NCBI GenBank assembly: GCA_964435775.1
Contig: CAYTAP010000090.1
Coordinates: 1-17,262, forward strand
From: CAYTAP01 sp964435775
Lineage (GTDB): Bacteria; Planctomycetota; Phycisphaerae; Tepidisphaerales; Tepidisphaeraceae
Reading direction: 5' to 3'
Length of the DNA: 17,262 bases
Shown here: positions 14,094 through 17,262 of the stretch, piece after piece
Position numbering within the stretch: position 1 is the stretch's first letter
How the letters are laid out: every line of letters begins with the position of its first letter
The notes under the pieces: model-generated
Seen by the model: the letters and a program-made list of their open reading frames with translations, nothing else
The model's database searches: none
What the model was told of the DNA's origin: nothing
Translations under genes and position numbers: made by a program

Positions 14094-14768
14094 TCAAGGA
14101 TTGTTGCCCCGCATCAAGCCCAGTATTTCCCCACGGCTGGCATGGTTGGATTTGAACAGCCCCCGAAGGGCGCTGGTGACCATCGTACTGCCCGGCTTTT
14201 TCGCGCCGCGGATTGTCATGCACGTGTGCGTGGCCTCAATGACACACGCCACACCGGCCGGGTGCAGTTCCTCCACGATCGCGTCGGCGATTTCCGTCGT
14301 CAACCGCTCCTGAATCTGGGGGCGACGCGCCAAGCCATCCACCAGCCGCGCCAGCTTGCTCAGCCCGACCACCTTGCCATCGGGCATATACGCCACATGC
14401 GCCACACCCGTGAATGGAAGAAGATGGTGCTCACACAACGAATGAAAATGAATGTCTCGCAGAAGAACGACCTCATCGTACGGTTCATGAAAAACGGTGC
14501 GCAGATGATGCCGCGGATCGTGGTTGAGCCCCGACATCAACTCCGCGTACGCGCGGGCGACCCGGTTGGGCGTTTTGAGGAGTCCTTCCCGATCGGGGTC
14601 TTCGCCAACCGCCAGCAGAATTTCCCGCACCGCCCGTTCGATGCGCGGAATGTCCACGTTCGCCACCTCCATGCGCGGCGGCCAGGCGTCGGCGGTGTCA
14701 TCATCCATATCAAGATGCCGCTGCGGCTGATGGTTCGTGTGCGTCGGGTGATGGTTCGTCTCGGGCAT
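14094..14768 (-). CDS. folE: GTP cyclohydrolase I (FolE)
   Basis: FolE converts GTP to 7,8-dihydroneopterin triphosphate, the first step towards folate and related pterins. The zinc ligands are present: C112 and H115 in HSLCEHHLLPF, and C183 in EATHTCM. The conserved LKTPNRVARAYAELMSG, VGLSKLARLVDGLARRPQIQ and STMVTSALRG segments are also there. The predicted start at 14766-14768 gives 224 residues with an extra His-rich N-terminus (NHHPTHTNHQPQRH). The conserved domain begins near residue 40, so a later start (M21 or M33) is possible, though none has a good ribosome site. TATGAT on the minus strand (14803-14808) could be its -10. Confidence 0.94.
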   Translation of the reverse strand: MPETNHHPTHTNHQPQRHLDMDDDTADAWPPRMEVANVDIPRIERAVREILLAVGEDPDREGLLKTPNRVARAYAELMSGLNHDPRHHLRTVFHEPYDEVVLLRDIHFHSLCEHHLLPFTGVAHVAYMPDGKVVGLSKLARLVDGLARRPQIQERLTTEIADAIVEELHPAGVACVIEATHTCMTIRGAKKPGSTMVTSALRGLFKSNHASRGEILGLMRGNNP

Positions 14769-14970
14769 AAGGCAAAATCCTCGGGTTGGGGCAACAAACT
14801 TCATCATAGCCGCATTTGTGGGCAAGATCGAAGGCAAAACCGCGATAAAGTCTGAGGCCCAGCATGGAATGGAGCGGATCGTGTGCTAACATGGGAGCTT
14901 TCATCGATGGAACGGATCGATGGAAGTTGGAAGGTTTTGCCCGATATCAGGCATTTTGGGAACTGCGGAC

Positions 14971-16860
14971 ATGACAAACAGCGACACGAGCGGATTGCAT
15001 CACGAATCGCATGAGTTTGATGTGTGCGTCATCGGCGGCGGTATGGCGGGATTGTGCGCCGCCGTCGCCGCGGCGCGCCATGGCGCGCGAACGGCGCTCG
15101 TCCATGATCGGCCGGTCCTGGGCGGCAACGCCTCATCCGAGGTGCGGATGTGGATTTGCGGCGCGCATGGCAAGCACAACAAGGAAGCGGGAATTCTCGA
15201 GGAGATTCAGCTCGACAACCTGCATCGAAACCACTCGCTCAATTATTCCATCTGGGACAGCGTGCTGTACGGAAAAGCCACCTTCCAGCCGGGATTGAGG
15301 CTCTTTTTGAATTGCTCCTGCCTGGCGGCGCAGATGCGCGGTGAAAACATCGCATCGATCACAGGATGGCAGTTGACCTCGCAAACGATGCACAAAATCA
15401 ACGCCCGGTATTTCATCGACTGTTCCGGCGACAGCATCCTGGCGGCGTTGACACCGGCGGAATATCGCGCCGGACGCGAGGCGCGGGGGGAGTTTGATGA
15501 GGACATCCAACCGCTGGTCGCCGACCAGAAAACGATGGGCAATTCCCTGCTCATCCAGCTTCGACGGACCGATTCGCCGCAGACCTTCATCGCGCCGCGC
15601 TGGGCTTACAAAATCACCACCCCCGATGACTTGCCCCGTCGGATGAACGGGGTGAATGGCACCAACTTCTGGTGGATCGAGATCGGCGGCCTGGACGACA
15701 CGATCGCCGACGCCGAGCGAATCCGCGATGATTTGCTGAAGGTGACGTATGGCGTTTGGGATTACATCAAAAATTACGCGCCCGAGCGCGAAAAGGCCGC
15801 CAACTGGGCGATAGAATGGATCGGCTCGCTTCCGGGCAAGCGCGAAAACCGTCGCTTTGTGGGGGATCATGTCCTGAGTCAGAAGGAAGTGCGGGCGGGA
15901 GGGGATTTTGAGGACATCGTCGCCTACGGCGGCTGGAGCATGGATGACCATCACCCGGCCGGCATTTTCTACCCCGGCGCGCCGACCATTTTCCACCCCG
16001 CGCCTTCGCCCTACGGAATCCCTTACCGAAGCCTTTACTCGAGGAATGTGAGCAATCTGCTGTTCGCGGGGCGCAACATTTCCGTGACGCACGCGGTCCT
16101 CTCGAGCACGCGGGTGATGGGCACCTGCGCGATCCTTGGCCAGGCCGCCGGCACCGCCGCCGCGCTGTGCGTTCACCACAACTGCGCGCCGCGCGATGTC
16201 AAAGGCGACAAACTCGCGGAGCTTCAGGATCAGTTGATGGAGGATGACTGCTGGCTGCCCGGGCGGACGCGCGAGCCGGGGGCGCTGGCCGCCGGGGCAC
16301 AGGTCCGCGGCACCGGGCAGGATGATGACATCGCGGCGCTATGTGATGGTCATGAACGCAACCGCGAAACGGAAAATCACGCCTGGCGGGCGGCCATCGG
16401 TTCCTCGGCCGAATATCGCTGGTCGCAACCCGAGCACATCGCCGGCGTGCGGCTGGTGTTCGACAGCAACCTTCTCAATGACAAGCGAATGCCCTGCTCA
16501 TACCCCCATAATGGCCAGGCATCGCGGATGCCTTCGTCGCTGGTTCGCGGATTTCGGTTGGAAGCAATGGAAAAAGGAGGCGTCTGGCGCACCGTACACG
16601 AGGAGAAGGAAAACATACACAGGCTCGTGTATGTGCAACTGGATGTGACCACCGCCGCGCTGCGTCTGACGCCTTTGTCCACCTGGGGCGATAAGACGGC
16701 CAACGTATTCGCCTTCGAGCCGCTGGCGGTGTTTACCCCAAAGCGGACGGCCGATTTTGATGGACCGCCCCTCAGCCAGGTCCGCGCTCAGTTTTCACCG
16801 GTCGACCTGGCCGCCCCCGCAAACGAACTCGATAACCCCACCAAAGGGTATGGCGCATGA
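14971..16860 (+). CDS. FAD-dependent oxidoreductase (FAD_oxidored family) with C-terminal carbohydrate-binding-like domain
   Basis: The 629-residue product has an N-terminal Rossmann fold with CVIGGGMAGLCAAVAAARHG (about 17-36). The family signature VLGGNASSEVRMWICGAHG follows, and the FAD-binding end segment LLFAGRNISVTHAVLSSTRV lies near residue 366. These identify the PF12831-type oxidoreductases, common in planctomycetes, Verrucomicrobia and Bacteroidetes but of unknown substrate. Residues about 470-610 (RWSQPEHIAGVRLVFDSNL and after) look like a discoidin/F5-8-type galactose-binding domain. No signal peptide is seen. ATG 14971 fits the domain start; ATG 14920 in the same frame would add 17 residues and cannot be excluded. 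The gene is divergent from folE. Confidence 0.82.
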   Translation: MTNSDTSGLHHESHEFDVCVIGGGMAGLCAAVAAARHGARTALVHDRPVLGGNASSEVRMWICGAHGKHNKEAGILEEIQLDNLHRNHSLNYSIWDSVLYGKATFQPGLRLFLNCSCLAAQMRGENIASITGWQLTSQTMHKINARYFIDCSGDSILAALTPAEYRAGREARGEFDEDIQPLVADQKTMGNSLLIQLRRTDSPQTFIAPRWAYKITTPDDLPRRMNGVNGTNFWWIEIGGLDDTIADAERIRDDLLKVTYGVWDYIKNYAPEREKAANWAIEWIGSLPGKRENRRFVGDHVLSQKEVRAGGDFEDIVAYGGWSMDDHHPAGIFYPGAPTIFHPAPSPYGIPYRSLYSRNVSNLLFAGRNISVTHAVLSSTRVMGTCAILGQAAGTAAALCVHHNCAPRDVKGDKLAELQDQLMEDDCWLPGRTREPGALAAGAQVRGTGQDDDIAALCDGHERNRETENHAWRAAIGSSAEYRWSQPEHIAGVRLVFDSNLLNDKRMPCSYPHNGQASRMPSSLVRGFRLEAMEKGGVWRTVHEEKENIHRLVYVQLDVTTAALRLTPLSTWGDKTANVFAFEPLAVFTPKRTADFDGPPLSQVRAQFSPVDLAAPANELDNPTKGYGA

Positions 16861-16872
16861 CAAGCGGGAAGG

Positions 16873-16978
16873 GATTTTTGATTTTTGATTTTTGATTTTT
16901 GATTGGAGAGATGAACCTGGGTTCGCGTCATCCTTGGTTTGTTTTCAATCGAAAATCCCAAATCAAAAATCGAAAATC
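16873..16978. repeat. Inverted pair of 7-bp tandem arrays (array C, GATTTTT units)
   Basis: The left arm is four perfect GATTTTT heptamers plus GATTGGA (16873-16907). The right arm is GAAAATC, CCAAATC, AAAAATC, GAAAATC in register (16951-16978). GATTTTTGATTT pairs exactly with 16960-16971. The element fills the 121-bp gap between the convergent FAD oxidoreductase and UVR-protein genes, ending 3 bp from the UVR stop codon and starting 12 bp after the oxidoreductase stop. The hairpin could end transcription from both sides, but its AT-rich stem is weak for that. Confidence 0.87.
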
Positions 16979-16981
16979 CGA

Positions 16982-17262
16982 TCACTCGCCGCCATCGCCA
17001 TTTTTCTCGTGGTGCCCGGCGATCCGGTCGCGCAATTTCGCCGCCTGTTCATACTTTTCATCGCGGATGGCTTTGTCGAGCCGCGCCTGCAACTTCTTCA
17101 CGGGATCGATGGGCAGTTTCTTGCGGATGTCGCGGGCAAAACGCTTGAGGACCTTCACCTCGTTTGAATCGGCGTAGAGCTCCGTCTGGCCGAAGTTTTC
17201 GAAGAAGCCGTGGATGCTCGCCAGCCCCTCATCGACCCGCGCAAGCGCCTCGGTGTACCGCT
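16982..17262 (-). CDS. UVR-motif protein, C-terminal 92 residues; cut by window end
   Basis: Reading the minus strand from 17260 gives an open frame of 92 codons to the TGA at 16982-16984, with no start inside the window. It begins RYTEALARVDEGLASIHGFF. Near its end it contains VKKLQARLDKAIRDEKYEQA followed by AKLRDRI, the UVR motif found in UvrB, UvrC and McsA, where it mediates protein contacts. The tail is charged and short (HHEKNGDGGE). UvrB or UvrC themselves are not supported, because the residues before the motif do not look like either; a stand-alone UVR-domain protein is more likely. The function is not predicted. Confidence 0.7.
   Translation of the reverse strand, partial: RYTEALARVDEGLASIHGFFENFGQTELYADSNEVKVLKRFARDIRKKLPIDPVKKLQARLDKAIRDEKYEQAAKLRDRIAGHHEKNGDGGE

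Noticed and set aside
15133..16179. 348-codon frame antisense to the FAD oxidoreductase
   Set aside because: The sense frame has full FAD_oxidored motifs; the antisense translation shows none and has no ribosome site.

Overview
The window reads as a GC-rich bacterial chromosome segment, most likely from a planctomycete (Planctomycetota, possibly Phycisphaerae-like). This assignment is inferred from gene content: a complete-order fatty acid synthesis operon, a PEP-CTERM surface protein built from autotransporter-type beta-strand repeats, an N-terminal TPR fused to a YggX-like domain, and an FAD_oxidored enzyme carrying a lectin-like tail. No rRNA, tRNA, CRISPR array, transposase or phage gene is visible.

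Layout. (1) Positions 1-5214, minus strand: the conserved rpmF-plsX-fabH-fabD-fabG-acpP-fabF operon, the same order as in E. coli, with fabF cut by the window start two residues after its catalytic cysteine. acpP has a plausible promoter of its own. (2) 5215-7328, minus strand: a PsbP/Mog1-like lipoprotein, then a short SmtA-type metallothionein with a promoter and candidate operator of its own, immediately followed by a PAPS-type sulfotransferase; a perfect hairpin lies after the sulfotransferase. (3) 7454-10365, plus strand: an HldE-like bifunctional enzyme with its two domains in the reverse order, and a YeiH-family membrane transporter, separated by a G-rich palindromic repeat. (4) 10366-13379: an AT-rich leader and a large secreted PEP-CTERM protein. 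(5) 13425-14768, minus strand: the TPR-YggX-like protein and GTP cyclohydrolase I (folE). (6) 14971-16860, plus strand: the FAD-dependent oxidoreductase. (7) 16982-17262, minus strand: the C-terminal end of a UVR-motif protein.

How the genes work together. The fab operon makes acyl-ACP (FabD, FabH, FabG, FabF, AcpP) and feeds it to PlsX for phospholipid synthesis, while the co-transcribed L32 ties this to growth. The HldE-like enzyme would make a nucleotide-activated sugar for surface glycans. The metallothionein would buffer zinc or other soft metals. Its tight junction with a sulfotransferase gene suggests co-expression, which is an unusual pairing.

The strongest unexplained signal is a set of three inverted pairs of 7-bp tandem arrays (about 514-585, 933-1031 and 16873-16978). 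Their unit sequences differ but their architecture is the same, and each one stops 3-6 bp short of the stop codon of a minus-strand gene (acpP, fabG, UVR protein). Other points of interest are the metallothionein-sulfotransferase operon, the tetracysteine YggX-like domain, the reversed HldE fusion, and the apparently histidine-less metallopeptidase-like N-terminus of the PEP-CTERM protein.
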